64,000 nucleotides of DNA from Salinimicrobium marinum (GCF_014651535.1 NZ_BMXB01000016.1:1-64000), one strand, 5' to 3'; positions 17,571 through 26,364 are shown, numbered from the stretch's first letter. A program made the numbers and translations. Notes: generated by a model not told the origin, from the sequence alone.

Positions 17571-19157
17571 ATGGAAAAACAGAAAGCAATGATTACAGGA
17601 AAAAATTATATTGGAGAAGAGCTTTCCGCTTTAGGTGAAACAACTTATAAAACCATCAACCCTGAAAAGAATTCAGAGAATGAACAGGAATTTATTGAAG
17701 CCACAAAGGATGAATTAAATACTGCAGTTGAAAAAGGGAGTAAAGCTTTTGATGTTTACAAGAATAAATCTGCTGCCGAAAAAGCAAGGTTTCTAGAAGC
17801 CATTACATCGGAATTTGAGACCTTAAAGGAAGAGTTAATCCAAATTTATGTAAATGAATCGGGCTTGTCTGAAGGAAGGGCTAACGGAGAATTTGGAAGA
17901 ACAGTTGCTCAAATGCATTCTTTTGCAGAAATGCTAAGGGAGGGTTCTTGGGTTGAAGCAATTATAAGCAATCCTGAAGGCAAACCAGATATCAGGAGAA
18001 TGCTCACACCTGTTGGTCCGATTGCGGTTTTTGGAGCAAGTAATTTTCCGTTTGCTTTTTCCACCGCAGGTGGAGACACTGCGAGCGCATTGGCAGCAGG
18101 TTGTCCTGTTGTGGTGAAATCACACCCTATGCATTCCGGAACCGGAGAACTGGTTTCATCAGCCATTATAAAGGCAGCCACTAAAACCGGAATGCCAGAT
18201 GGAGTCTTTTCTAACCTGAATAGTAGTGGGATAGAAGTTGGGCAATGGTTGGTGAAGCATCCAAAGATAAAAGCAGTAGGATTTACCGGGAGTATAAAAG
18301 CAGGAACTGCATTATGCAGACTTGCTGCCGGAAGAGAAGAACCAATCCCTGTGTATGCAGAAATGGGTAGTGTAAATCCGGTAGTAGCATTGCCTTCTGC
18401 TCTTAATGAAAGAGGAGATTTTTGGGCCGAACAATATGCTGGATCTATTACCCTAGGGACCGGACAGTTTTGTACCGCTCCTGGATTAATCCTGGGAATA
18501 AAAGGAGACGCTCTGGATAATTTTATTCAGGTTTTAGGAGATTCAATTCGCAAGATCGATCCCACGTGTATGCTGCACCCTAACATTAAAGCTCAATATG
18601 AGAAATCAAAAAATGAAATACTTTCACAACAGGGTTTTACCGAAGTCGCTGATTTTCCTGATGAAGTAAACCCGAATTATGCTCAGCAGAAGGTTATAGC
18701 AGTAGAGGGAAACGTATTTATGAATAACAAATCTTTCCATAATGAAGTATTTGGACCTTTCTCTGTGGTTGTAAAATGTGAGAATAAATCGCAGCTTACT
18801 GCAATAATCAACAATCTTGAGGGGCAACTTACAGCAACTGTTCTGAATTCGAAAGAAAATGAACTGTCAGAATTTAAAGAAACTATAGATGCTCTTAAGG
18901 GAAGAGTAGGGCGCCTAATCTTTAATGGAGTACCAACAGGCGTCGAGGTATGTGCTGCCATGACTCATGGAGGGCCTTTTCCTGCAACTTCAGACAGTAA
19001 ATTCACTTCTGTTGGATTAACAGCTGTTAAACGGTGGGTACGTCCTGTGTCTTTCCAGGATTGGCCGGATTTCGTACTTCCGGAAGAATTGAAGAATGGC
19101 AATCCTATGGGAATAACAAGAAATGTAAATGGAAAAGTTACTAAAGATGCTTTGTAA
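17571..19157 (+). CDS. 2-oxoglutarate semialdehyde (2,5-dioxovalerate) dehydrogenase
   Basis: A 528-residue NAD(P)-dependent aldehyde dehydrogenase. The catalytic Cys301 lies in GTGQFCTAPG, the general base is Glu264 (YAEMGSVNP), and the cofactor region includes PVGPIAVFGASNFPFAF and GFTGS. The length and the EMGSVNP variant match the subgroup that oxidises 2-oxoglutarate semialdehyde to 2-oxoglutarate in hydroxyproline, arabinose and glucarate breakdown. It lies 3 bases after the deaminase gene and 3 bases before the epimerase gene, so it is in one transcript. It would complete the pathway from hydroxyproline into the citric acid cycle. It could start at the second Met (residue 7), which hardly changes the protein. 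Confidence 0.88.
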   Translation: MEKQKAMITGKNYIGEELSALGETTYKTINPEKNSENEQEFIEATKDELNTAVEKGSKAFDVYKNKSAAEKARFLEAITSEFETLKEELIQIYVNESGLSEGRANGEFGRTVAQMHSFAEMLREGSWVEAIISNPEGKPDIRRMLTPVGPIAVFGASNFPFAFSTAGGDTASALAAGCPVVVKSHPMHSGTGELVSSAIIKAATKTGMPDGVFSNLNSSGIEVGQWLVKHPKIKAVGFTGSIKAGTALCRLAAGREEPIPVYAEMGSVNPVVALPSALNERGDFWAEQYAGSITLGTGQFCTAPGLILGIKGDALDNFIQVLGDSIRKIDPTCMLHPNIKAQYEKSKNEILSQQGFTEVADFPDEVNPNYAQQKVIAVEGNVFMNNKSFHNEVFGPFSVVVKCENKSQLTAIINNLEGQLTATVLNSKENELSEFKETIDALKGRVGRLIFNGVPTGVEVCAAMTHGGPFPATSDSKFTSVGLTAVKRWVRPVSFQDWPDFVLPEELKNGNPMGITRNVNGKVTKDAL

Positions 19158-19160
19158 TAA

Positions 19161-20162
19161 ATGGCAAGAAAAACTTTTTTATGTATAGATGCGCACACCT
19201 GTGGAAACCCTGTGAGGGTAGTAGCAGGTGGCGGTCCTTTTATTGAAGGAGAAAATATGAGTGCGAAACGTCAGCACTTTTTAAAAACTTATGACTGGAT
19301 AAGAACAGGACTCATGTTTGAACCTCGTGGACACGATATGATGAGTGGTAGCATTCTTTTTCCACCTTCCAATCCTGAAAATGATGCGGGTATTTTATTC
19401 ATCGAAACCAGTGGTTGTTTACCAATGTGCGGTCACGGTACTATAGGTACGGTAACGGTAATGATTGAGGAAGGTTTGGTTGCCCCCAAAACACCGGGAA
19501 TCTTAAGGCTGGAAACACCTGCAGGGCTAGTGAAGGTAACCTATGTGCAGGAGGGAAAGAAGGTGAAATCAGTAAGGCTTACAAATATTAAATCTTATCT
19601 GGCTGCTGAAAATATTTCAGTTGAATGCCCCGATTTAGGATTGCTAAATGTAGATGTTTCTTACGGTGGAAATTTTTATGCCATTGTAGAAGTTCAGGAT
19701 AATTTTAAAGGTCTGGAACACTATCAGGAAAATCAACTGATCTCCTGGAGTAGGGAAGTGCGGAAAAGCCTTAATGCAAATGAGAGTTTTGTACATCCTG
19801 AAGATCCTACAATTAATGGACTTAGCCATATTCTTTGGACGGGAGCAACCATTGATGAAAATTCGACTGCCCGTAATGCTGTTTTTTATGGAGATAAAGC
19901 TATAGACCGTTCCCCTTGTGGTACAGGAACTTGTGCAAGAATGGCACAATGGTATGCCAAAGGAAAATTGGCAAAAGGAGATGAATTTGTTCACGAAAGT
20001 ATCATAGGGAGCAGGTTTACAGGTAGAATAGAAGAAGAAGCGGAATTAAATGGAAAGAAAGCTATCATACCAAGTATAGAAGGCTGGGCGCAAGTTACTG
20101 GCTACAACACTATCATTATTGATGATGACGATCCCTATGCACATGGTTTTCAGGTCTTATAA
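19161..20162 (+). CDS. 4-hydroxyproline 2-epimerase (proline racemase family)
   Basis: A 333-residue member of the proline racemase family. Both active-site cysteines are present, Cys90 in PMCGHGT and Cys253 in SPCGTGTC. This marks a two-base racemase/epimerase and argues against the trans-3-hydroxyproline dehydratase branch, in which one cysteine is replaced. The substrate loop and GSRFTGRI segment are also conserved. Neighbours for the next three steps make trans-4-hydroxy-L-proline to cis-4-hydroxy-D-proline the most likely reaction. Proline itself is less likely, because no proline reductase or D-proline pathway is nearby. It is third in a four-gene operon, with 3- and 12-base gaps. Confidence 0.9.
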   Translation: MARKTFLCIDAHTCGNPVRVVAGGGPFIEGENMSAKRQHFLKTYDWIRTGLMFEPRGHDMMSGSILFPPSNPENDAGILFIETSGCLPMCGHGTIGTVTVMIEEGLVAPKTPGILRLETPAGLVKVTYVQEGKKVKSVRLTNIKSYLAAENISVECPDLGLLNVDVSYGGNFYAIVEVQDNFKGLEHYQENQLISWSREVRKSLNANESFVHPEDPTINGLSHILWTGATIDENSTARNAVFYGDKAIDRSPCGTGTCARMAQWYAKGKLAKGDEFVHESIIGSRFTGRIEEEAELNGKKAIIPSIEGWAQVTGYNTIIIDDDDPYAHGFQVL

Positions 20163-20174
20163 AAATAAAATCGG

Positions 20175-21419
20175 TTGAAGAAAGTAGTTATTGTAGGAGG
20201 CGGAATATCAGGTTTATGCTCTGCCTATTACCTTGTTAAAGAAGGTTATGAAGTTTCGGTGATCGATCAGGGGGATATTTCAACCGGAGCTTCTTTTATT
20301 AATGCCGGTTATTTAACGCCTAGTCATTTTACTCCACTTGCTGAACCGGGAATGATAACTAAAGGCCTCCAATGGATGCTAAGAAGTTCCAGTCCTTTTT
20401 ATATAAAACCACGATTTGACATGGAATTTTTTAAATGGGCATTTCATTTTAAGAAATCTGCTACTTTAGAAAAAGTCGAAAAGGCCATACCTGTTCTAAC
20501 AGAGATCAACCTTAAGAGCCGGGATCTTTATGAGAGCATGCTGGAATCACTAGATTTCGATTTTCATTATGAGAGAAAGGGACTTTTAATGGTCTACAAA
20601 AATACGGAAAGTGAAAAGCATGAATTGAAACTGGCAGAGCGTGCAGTTAATGAAGGACTGGAGGCGAAAAATATTTCTAAAGAAGAACTTAAAAAGCGGT
20701 ATCCAATATTTTCTGATGAGGTTATAGGAGCTGTACATTATGAATGCGACGCCCATACTACACCTAATGAATTTATGAAAAATCTTAAATCCTGGCTAGA
20801 GAAACAGGGGGTGAGGTTTATTTTACATCAGGAGGTGAAGGAAATAGTATCAGAAAATAATAGAATTATTGCTGTTAAAACTCAGGGTGCTGTTATTGAA
20901 GGAGATGAATTTATTTTGGCAGCAGGGTGTTGGACCTCTTCATTAGCAAAATCATTAAAAATAAATATTCCTATACAGGGAGGAAAAGGATACTCGATTA
21001 ATGTACAGAGACCTATGGGTATAACAATTCCGGCAATTCTGGTTGAAGCTAAAGTTGCCGTTACACCTATGAAAGATTTTACACGTTTTGCGGGTACCAT
21101 GGAGTTTTCTGGTATGAACTCCATTATAAGGAAACCAAGGGTAAAAGCAATCGCAGATTCGGTGCAGGATTACTATCGTAATATAGTAATTACTGAAGAG
21201 GAAAGAGATGCTGCAGTTTCGGGCCTTCGTCCGGTATCGCCTGATGGGTTGCCCTTTATTGGAAGAACTTCAGCATATAAAAATCTTACAATAGCTGCTG
21301 GTCATGCTATGATGGGCTGGAGTCTAGGTCCTATTACAGGAAAACTTATTACTGAAGTTATTTCAGGTAGTGATACATCTGTAAAATTAGATCCATTTAA
21401 AGTGGAGCGATTTAATTAG
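20175..21419 (+). CDS. FAD-dependent D-hydroxyproline dehydrogenase (DadA-like)
   Basis: A 414-residue flavoprotein of the D-amino-acid dehydrogenase/DAO family. It starts with TTG at 20,175, directly followed by the dinucleotide-binding motif VVIVGGGISGLCSAYYL. The C terminus has the usual VSGLRPVSPDGLPFIG and GHAMMGWSLGP flavin-contact regions. In hydroxyproline operons this enzyme oxidises cis-4-hydroxy-D-proline to 1-pyrroline-4-hydroxy-2-carboxylate and passes electrons to the respiratory chain. It is the last gene of the operon. No obvious terminator follows in the 155 bases before the convergent integrase gene. The family call is firm; the substrate follows from the neighbouring epimerase and deaminase. 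Confidence 0.87.
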   Translation: MKKVVIVGGGISGLCSAYYLVKEGYEVSVIDQGDISTGASFINAGYLTPSHFTPLAEPGMITKGLQWMLRSSSPFYIKPRFDMEFFKWAFHFKKSATLEKVEKAIPVLTEINLKSRDLYESMLESLDFDFHYERKGLLMVYKNTESEKHELKLAERAVNEGLEAKNISKEELKKRYPIFSDEVIGAVHYECDAHTTPNEFMKNLKSWLEKQGVRFILHQEVKEIVSENNRIIAVKTQGAVIEGDEFILAAGCWTSSLAKSLKINIPIQGGKGYSINVQRPMGITIPAILVEAKVAVTPMKDFTRFAGTMEFSGMNSIIRKPRVKAIADSVQDYYRNIVITEEERDAAVSGLRPVSPDGLPFIGRTSAYKNLTIAAGHAMMGWSLGPITGKLITEVISGSDTSVKLDPFKVERFN

Positions 21420-21574
21420 GAGTGGAGCATATTTAAGTTAACATTACTGCAGATAATTCCCGTATTTTCATTCGTTCCTCCGGAAGGGAAACTATAAAGT
21501 TGAAGATATTATTCTTAACTAAACACAAGTTAGTTTGGCTTCAAAAAGAATTACACTTTAGAAAATAGAAGCGC

Positions 21575-22783
21575 TTAAATTAGAAGTTCAACTGCTTCAT
21601 CCAAAACAGAACTATCAAGCTCCTTCAAATAAGCTTGAGTAACGGCTATATTTTGATGTCCCAAAGATTCGCTGATGATATCCGTTGCTACGCCTTTTTG
21701 CTTCATACAATTTGCGAAACTGTGCCGAGCTACATAACTGCTCAGAGTTTTATTAATCCCACAGATTTCAGCAATTTCCTTCAATTGGAGATTATATCTT
21801 TGAAGTACTTTATGTTTTCTGTTCGCAATTTGGGAGGGGGTAAGGTTATCGTGTAGGAGAATAGGGAAAACATATTTTGTATCTCGCTTCTGTTCTTTAT
21901 AGAAATCCAGGATATCTCTAACTGGAGGAACAATTTTAATGATGAAGGTACCTTTGGTTTTGGATCTGGTATAATATATTTTGTCATCATCAATTTGTTT
22001 CCACTCCAGTTTCATCATGTCGGCAAAGTTTATTCCTCTGGTATAAAAGCTAAAGACAAAGAAATTACGGCTGTTGGTCAACCCGGGATATTGCTCAAGG
22101 TCAAGTGAAACTATTTTCTTCACTTGCTCGATACTCAGAGCTTTTTTTAATCCTTTCCCTTTTAGTTTCGAGATTTTATAGATTTTGAATGGATAATACT
22201 CCTCCTTAACCATATTACGTTCAATAGCGAAGTTAAAGAGGGCTCGTAATGCACGCATAGGAACTCCTATGCCGCCATCGGTACCGCCTCTTGCCCGCAT
22301 ATGGACTTCATATTTGTTAAGAAAAGTGGGAGTGATATTTTTAAATGTCAAATTTTTAGACCCATTGAACTTTAAAATTGATTTATAAGCCTCGCGGTTT
22401 ATTCTGGCATTTCCCATCCTTCCTGCCTGGGTCATTTCTTCTATAATCTCATTCCAAAAAGCAAATACATTATTTTGTACAGGATTTGTGATCACCCGAT
22501 AATTCTTTTCAAAATCCTCTAATGTGAAATCGTCGCTTTCCATTTTAAGTTTCCCAAGAATTTCCAGAGCTCGATCCTGAAACTTATTTAAAAGTCTATT
22601 GTTTTGAAGGTAATTCCTGTTCCTTTTATTGAATTGTCCTGGATTGGCATTCCACTCGTCTTCAGTCGCGTTAAAAAGGGTTTTAAAATATTTTGTTTTC
22701 CTGTCTTTCGTAACTCTAAGACAAACTGGAAATTCTCCATTAGAGAGAATTTTTTTTCGTAAAACTATCCTGACGTTTATCAT
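21575..22783 (-). CDS. tyrosine recombinase (phage-type integrase)
   Basis: A site-specific recombinase of about 402 residues. An arm-binding N-terminal domain (INVRIVLRKKILSNGEFPV) is followed by a SAM-like core-binding domain and the catalytic domain. Catalytic residues visible are Arg in FSFYTRGINFADMM, Lys in YYTRSKTKG, Arg-His in SYVARHSFAN, His in ESLGHQNI and the nucleophile Tyr in VTQAYLKEL. The ATG at 22,783 matches the family N terminus; an upstream ATG at 22,828 would add 15 unusual residues. The 5' end lies 150 bases from a tRNA-Met 3' fragment, the expected place for the integrase of a tRNA-targeted island. The gene probably moved the segment to its left. Confidence 0.9.
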   Translation of the reverse strand: MINVRIVLRKKILSNGEFPVCLRVTKDRKTKYFKTLFNATEDEWNANPGQFNKRNRNYLQNNRLLNKFQDRALEILGKLKMESDDFTLEDFEKNYRVITNPVQNNVFAFWNEIIEEMTQAGRMGNARINREAYKSILKFNGSKNLTFKNITPTFLNKYEVHMRARGGTDGGIGVPMRALRALFNFAIERNMVKEEYYPFKIYKISKLKGKGLKKALSIEQVKKIVSLDLEQYPGLTNSRNFFVFSFYTRGINFADMMKLEWKQIDDDKIYYTRSKTKGTFIIKIVPPVRDILDFYKEQKRDTKYVFPILLHDNLTPSQIANRKHKVLQRYNLQLKEIAEICGINKTLSSYVARHSFANCMKQKGVATDIISESLGHQNIAVTQAYLKELDSSVLDEAVELLI

Positions 22784-22934
22784 ATTATTTCTAAAAACGG
22801 GTACAACATAGGTACAACAAATTGCCATTTAAAGGTAGTTTATATGAAAATAGCTGCAAAATAAAAAATCATAAAATACTGTAAATCAGCAAATAAGAAG
22901 GCAAATGCAAGTAAAAGAAAACCAAATTTAACTT

Positions 22935-22976
22935 CTCATAATCAGGTGGTCCCTGGTTCGAGTCCAGGTGGGACCA
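22935..22976 (+). other. tRNA-Met(CAU) 3' fragment, probable attachment site
   Basis: The sequence begins at the anticodon loop (CTCATAA, anticodon CAT). It continues through the 3' anticodon stem (TCAGG), variable loop, a perfect T-arm (CCTGG/CCAGG around TTCGAGT) and the 3' acceptor strand TGGGACC with discriminator A. The 5' half is absent: the bases before 22,935 (AACTT) cannot pair with TCAGG. This is the pattern left at the distal end of an element integrated into a tRNA 3' half. The CCA end is not encoded. The intact tRNA should lie at the other end of the island, outside this window. Confidence 0.8.
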
Positions 22977-22986
22977 CAAAGTAAAA

Positions 22987-23011
22987 CCTCGCCAAATTGG
23001 CGGGGTTTTTT
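22987..23011 (+). terminator. terminator of the interrupted tRNA-Met gene
   Basis: A 7-bp GC-rich stem (CCTCGCC with GGCGGGG, one G-T pair) with loop AAATT is followed by six T. It lies 10 bases after the tRNA fragment, so the sequence right of the fragment is native flanking chromosome. A run of ten C follows at 23,016-23,025. The rest of the region to 23,238 has no recognisable gene. Confidence 0.75.
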
Positions 23012-23238
23012 CGTTCCCCCCCCCCTAGACGAGAAGCCTTTCCTGAGCGGAGCCTTTTAAGACGAAGTCCAGAATATCAACTGGTAATAGTTGTGTTGTA
23101 ATTGGAAAAAAGGTTACTGATAATTCTCAGAATTATTGAACATCTTTGTTCTAGACTAAACGTCCAAAATAATTTTAAGTACTGAAATTGTATTGAGCTT
23201 TAAAACCATTTTAGAGTAGTTCCATAACTAATTACGCT

Positions 23239-24042
23239 TCAATCATGCAACACCAAAATTGGTAGACGATTGGGCGCTGAAGTGTAAAGTCCGTGGCGGT
23301 TGTGGAGGAGCCGTTCGCAAATTTTGATGTTTTTTCCGAGTATGACGATCAGGTCAAATTTGTTCTGGATGTCTGTCCAGGTTTTCTGATCATATACGGC
23401 AGATTCATCGAGCGTGGCAAAATCGGCGCGAATGTGGTTCAGGTCTTTGAAAAGTTCCTGTTTCAGACGTTTTTCGTCCTCACGGTCTGGCGTGTTCATT
23501 ATTTCCCTTACGCTTAATCGGGTTTTATGGAAAAACTTGCCAAAGTTGAGGAACTGAAGATTTCGGTTGCCAAAAGAGGCAGAAAAATCCACCGGCATCA
23601 GCATTCGTTTGAGTCCTGTGAAACTGCTGTCTTCAGGAACTGCCAGGATGTTGCATTTGATCTTGGAAATGATCTCAAATGTATGATCCCCCAAAATGGT
23701 TTTATGATGGAACCTTTTGCTAACAGCACCCATTACAATGAGATCCACCTCATTTTTCTGTACAAAATCCCGTGCGGCATTCACAAGTTTTCCCTCAAAG
23801 TAACAACCGGAAACGCGGTGCAGTCGGCCTTTAAATCGTGCACTAAGTTTCTGTACCCTTTCTTCCAAAATAGCTTTGGTAGCATTCCTTTTTTCGGTAA
23901 TGGCTTCTTCTGTAGCCCCTGGTTCTGAAACGTAAATATTCAGCAGGGTGAAATGCACTTCTTCCTTTTGTAGAAGATCCATGGCATAATGGGTAGCATT
24001 TATAGCCACTGCTGAAAAATCGGAAAGAATAAGTACGTTCAT
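23239..24042 (-). CDS. universal stress protein (UspA family, two-domain)
   Basis: About 267 residues with two UspA-like alpha/beta domains. The first begins MNVLILSDFSAVAINATHYA and includes DLIVMGAVSKRF with ILGDHTFEII. The second starts near KRMLMPVDFSASFGNRN. The frame is open upstream to 24,099, but the CRP/FNR-type promoter (24,062-24,104) predicts a transcript start near 24,057, so ATG 24,042 or 24,045 is the real start. Such proteins bind ATP or act as stress effectors, and in many bacteria they are induced by oxygen limitation. The shared promoter architecture with ric and the nitrate genes supports such a role here. The second domain lacks a clear ATP-binding G-2x-G-9x-G(S/T) motif. 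Confidence 0.82.
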   Translation of the reverse strand: MNVLILSDFSAVAINATHYAMDLLQKEEVHFTLLNIYVSEPGATEEAITEKRNATKAILEERVQKLSARFKGRLHRVSGCYFEGKLVNAARDFVQKNEVDLIVMGAVSKRFHHKTILGDHTFEIISKIKCNILAVPEDSSFTGLKRMLMPVDFSASFGNRNLQFLNFGKFFHKTRLSVREIMNTPDREDEKRLKQELFKDLNHIRADFATLDESAVYDQKTWTDIQNKFDLIVILGKNIKICERLLHNRHGLYTSAPNRLPILVLHD

Positions 24043-24061
24043 CATTGTAATTATTAAGATG

Positions 24062-24104
24062 CGAAAATACTCCCATGATGGTCCGGGAAAAATGATCAAA
24101 ATCA
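24062..24104 (-). promoter_or_regulatory. CRP/FNR-type promoter of the stress protein gene
   Basis: TGA-N6-TCA at 24,093-24,104 is followed on the minus strand by TATTTTCG (24,069-24,062), a one-mismatch TAnnTTTG element. The distance from the dyad centre to the first base of the -7 element is 29.5, identical to that at ric, narK and the nitrate reductase operon. The predicted start near 24,057 puts the operator at about -41.5. Confidence 0.6.
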
Positions 24105-24397
24105 GATTTTTAGCTATTTAATGATCTGAAGGTGAAATATGTTAGCGGTTTTAACCTGAATTCTGAAAATCGGATTTTCCGGCAGAAAAAAGCTTTTATC
24201 AGCGTTAATACCCAGAGCAGGAGGAGGCTTCGGTATTTTTTTCTTCGGAAGAGGATACTGTAGCGCATTTCAAAAGTGCTTATTTTTCTGCATTTACCTA
24301 AATCATAAACTGAAATGAATATTTTGCAGGGACACCTGAAAATGCCAGAAATCTACTGTAAAAACTGAAGGAATATTTCCGAAGAGAATTGGAAGTA
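24105..24397. other. intergenic region between stress protein and CopD-like genes
   Basis: About 290 bases without a supported gene. A perfect 15-bp palindrome, GAAAATC-G-GATTTTC, lies at 24,165-24,179. No terminator with a T-run was found for the CopD-like gene on the minus strand. Confidence 0.4.
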
Positions 24398-24877
24398 TTA
24401 AAAGAAGTACAGGCCATGGCTACCCGCCAGGGCACCAATGATAGTAATGATGCTCAGCATGAGCAAAACCCAGTGGGCTTTGTGCAGAATGTCAAACGTT
24501 CTCTCCGGATTTTTTTCTGCATACTTCCTGAACAGTTTATGCAGTACAAAAGGCTCAAGGATAAACAGGATGATCGTAAAAATGAACCATACCAGCACCA
24601 TGGCATGCATCCACCAGAAGGTGAGGTCTAGAAATCGCCCCCAGGAGTTCATTACCTCGACCATGTAAAATCCGCTCAATCCCGTCAAAACAGTGGTGAT
24701 TTTGGCCTGCAGGGAAAATTTGCCTTCTATTTTTTCAAAGGTTTCTATTTGTTCTTCTTTCGATCTCATTCTTTTGACCGCCGGAATGATAACCGTGGTT
24801 ACCATTGATACTCCTCCAATCCATAGTACAATGGCGACTATGTGAATAACCCTTGCTACTGTAATATATTCCATCAT
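24398..24877 (-). CDS. CopD-like four-helix membrane protein
   Basis: A 159-residue inner-membrane protein with four predicted helices. His residues sit at helix ends (ARVIHIVAIVLWIGGVSM, WWMHAMVLVWFIFTIIL, LHKAHWVLLMLSIITIIGAL). The layout resembles the CopD/DUF2269-type superfamily, whose members may bind haem or copper through such histidines. It starts 8 bases after the ClC gene ends, so both are in one transcript. Function is not known. A small b-type cytochrome-like or copper-related protein would fit the respiratory neighbourhood, but that is inference. Confidence 0.6.
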   Translation of the reverse strand: MMEYITVARVIHIVAIVLWIGGVSMVTTVIIPAVKRMRSKEEQIETFEKIEGKFSLQAKITTVLTGLSGFYMVEVMNSWGRFLDLTFWWMHAMVLVWFIFTIILFILEPFVLHKLFRKYAEKNPERTFDILHKAHWVLLMLSIITIIGALAGSHGLYFF

Positions 24878-24885
24878 TAATGAGT

Positions 24886-26181
24886 TTAAAATTTGTCCAT
24901 TTGGGAACTGATAAAAGGGATTCTTGGCGCCAGGAAATATCCCGTTAAGCTGGCGAACAATATTGGAATGAAATAGGTGAATCCTGTGAGGGTTGACAAC
25001 AGGATCGTGGTGCTTATAGGTGTCCTGGTGACACAGGCATTGATGGCAGCCATGGATGTCACGATTGCCAGCGGCAAATTAGTTGATGGAAAAATCTGGT
25101 GAATGATGAGTCCTAAAGTGGCTCCCACAAAGAACAGCGGAATAATAAAACCACCTCTCCACCCAGATGTTACCGTGACGGCAATAGCAATTATTTTAAA
25201 GATAAGAATGGCTCCCAGGAATTTCAGGGAAGATTCATTCAATAAAAGTTCGTTGATCTCGTGATGCCCAAAATATCGGGTTAACGGATAATAAAAAGCA
25301 ATAATCCCAAGGATAATTCCTCCTATAAGGGTTTTATAATAAATAGGAAGCAGTAATTTTCCGAAGAGGGATTTCAGGAATTTTGTGCAGTAAATAAAGA
25401 TCCAGCCAAACAAGGTTGCCACAATTCCGAAGAGGACGGCGTAGGCAAAATCAAATTTATCTTCCATGACATAAGCCGGCAGATCCCAGATTGGACCAAG
25501 CCCAAGATGCATGATGAGTGCAAAAATGAGGTAACTGAAACAGCTCGCTACCAAAGCCGGAATAATGGCCTGATAATACTCTGCGGCATGTTTGTGATGT
25601 AAGATTTCGAGGGAAAAGAGACTTCCTCCCAGCGGTGCTCCAAAAAGGGCTGTAAAGCCAGATGCCATCCCGGCAATACTAACCGACCGGAGTTCCTCGC
25701 CTTTTAACCTCAGCATTTTCCCCAGCCAGGTTCCCGTAGATCCCGTGACCTGTACCAGCGGAGCTTCGGGGCCCAGACTGCCGCCAGATCCTACACAAAG
25801 CAGGGACGACAATATCATCGACGGATTGTTCTTTGGCTCCAGCTCACCTTTATTAAACCTGATGTTATTTACGATAAGATGGATCTCCCCGGGATCGCCT
25901 ATAAAATGGATCACAAAACCAGCGAGAAGCCCTGCGATGGCCATTGTGGGGATCACCTGCCAGCCTTCAAAAACGGCCAGGGCATGCATGATCATTTCCA
26001 GGGTGATCCAGTAAACCCCTGAAATGATCCCACCGGCAACTCCTAAAACAGCCCATAGCAGAAAGGTCCTGCTAAAAAGAAAAGGATTGAATTTTAACGG
26101 CTGGTCCAGGACATCGAGGTAAGTAATTAATTTTCTGCGGGTCTTTATTTTCACGGCTGCTTCTGTTCTTTTCGGGCGCAA
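24886..26181 (-). CDS. ClC-family chloride channel or H+/Cl- exchanger
   Basis: A 431-residue membrane protein with about ten hydrophobic helices. The three ClC anion-pathway motifs are recognisable: GSGGSLGPEAPLV (equivalent of GSGIP and GKEGP regions), GFTALFGAPLGGSLFSLE, and GWRGGFIIP (GxFxP). In GPEAP the Glu corresponds to the gating/proton glutamate of exchangers. A charged N-terminal tail (KIKTRRKLITYLDVLDQP) precedes the first helix, and no CBS domains are attached. It is co-transcribed with the CopD-like gene and divergent from ric. It may balance charge during proton-coupled respiration or acid stress; whether it is a channel or an exchanger cannot be decided. Confidence 0.88.
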   Translation of the reverse strand: MRPKRTEAAVKIKTRRKLITYLDVLDQPLKFNPFLFSRTFLLWAVLGVAGGIISGVYWITLEMIMHALAVFEGWQVIPTMAIAGLLAGFVIHFIGDPGEIHLIVNNIRFNKGELEPKNNPSMILSSLLCVGSGGSLGPEAPLVQVTGSTGTWLGKMLRLKGEELRSVSIAGMASGFTALFGAPLGGSLFSLEILHHKHAAEYYQAIIPALVASCFSYLIFALIMHLGLGPIWDLPAYVMEDKFDFAYAVLFGIVATLFGWIFIYCTKFLKSLFGKLLLPIYYKTLIGGIILGIIAFYYPLTRYFGHHEINELLLNESSLKFLGAILIFKIIAIAVTVTSGWRGGFIIPLFFVGATLGLIIHQIFPSTNLPLAIVTSMAAINACVTRTPISTTILLSTLTGFTYFIPILFASLTGYFLAPRIPFISSQMDKF

Positions 26182-26319
26182 TTTAGATAAATTATCAGGC
26201 TCAGGAAGTGGTGGAAAGATGTTTTCCGAAGAAGAAGGTTGTAACTAAAAAGGTATATAAGAGGAGTTTCAGGAAGAAAAGCAAGAAAATAGAACTGAAC
26301 AGGCGGAGAATCAGGTAAA

Positions 26320-26364
26320 TATGATTCATGTCATAATTCAAATGGATATGTTTCTTCATTTTTG
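26320..26364 (+). promoter_or_regulatory. CRP/FNR-type operator and promoter of ric
   Basis: TATGA-N6-TCATA (26,320-26,335) is a perfect dyad, followed by CATTTTTG (26,357-26,364) as the -7 element. The same dyad and the same -7 octamer with the same 29.5-base spacing occur at 32,071-32,115. The predicted start near 26,369 lies 24 bases before the ATG at 26,393. It also shows that the ATG at 26,321 lies inside the operator and is not used. Confidence 0.7.

Noticed and set aside
19161-20162. trans-3-hydroxyproline dehydratase
   Set aside because: Both catalytic cysteines (90 and 253) are present, whereas the dehydratase branch replaces one of them.
22900-22976. A complete tRNA gene
   Set aside because: Only the part from the anticodon loop onward is present; the acceptor 5' strand, D-arm and 5' anticodon stem are missing.
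23016-23025. Run of ten C as a phase-variation tract
   Set aside because: It lies in non-coding DNA about 1 kb from the nearest start codon (the stress protein at 24,042), so length changes would not shift a frame or a promoter.
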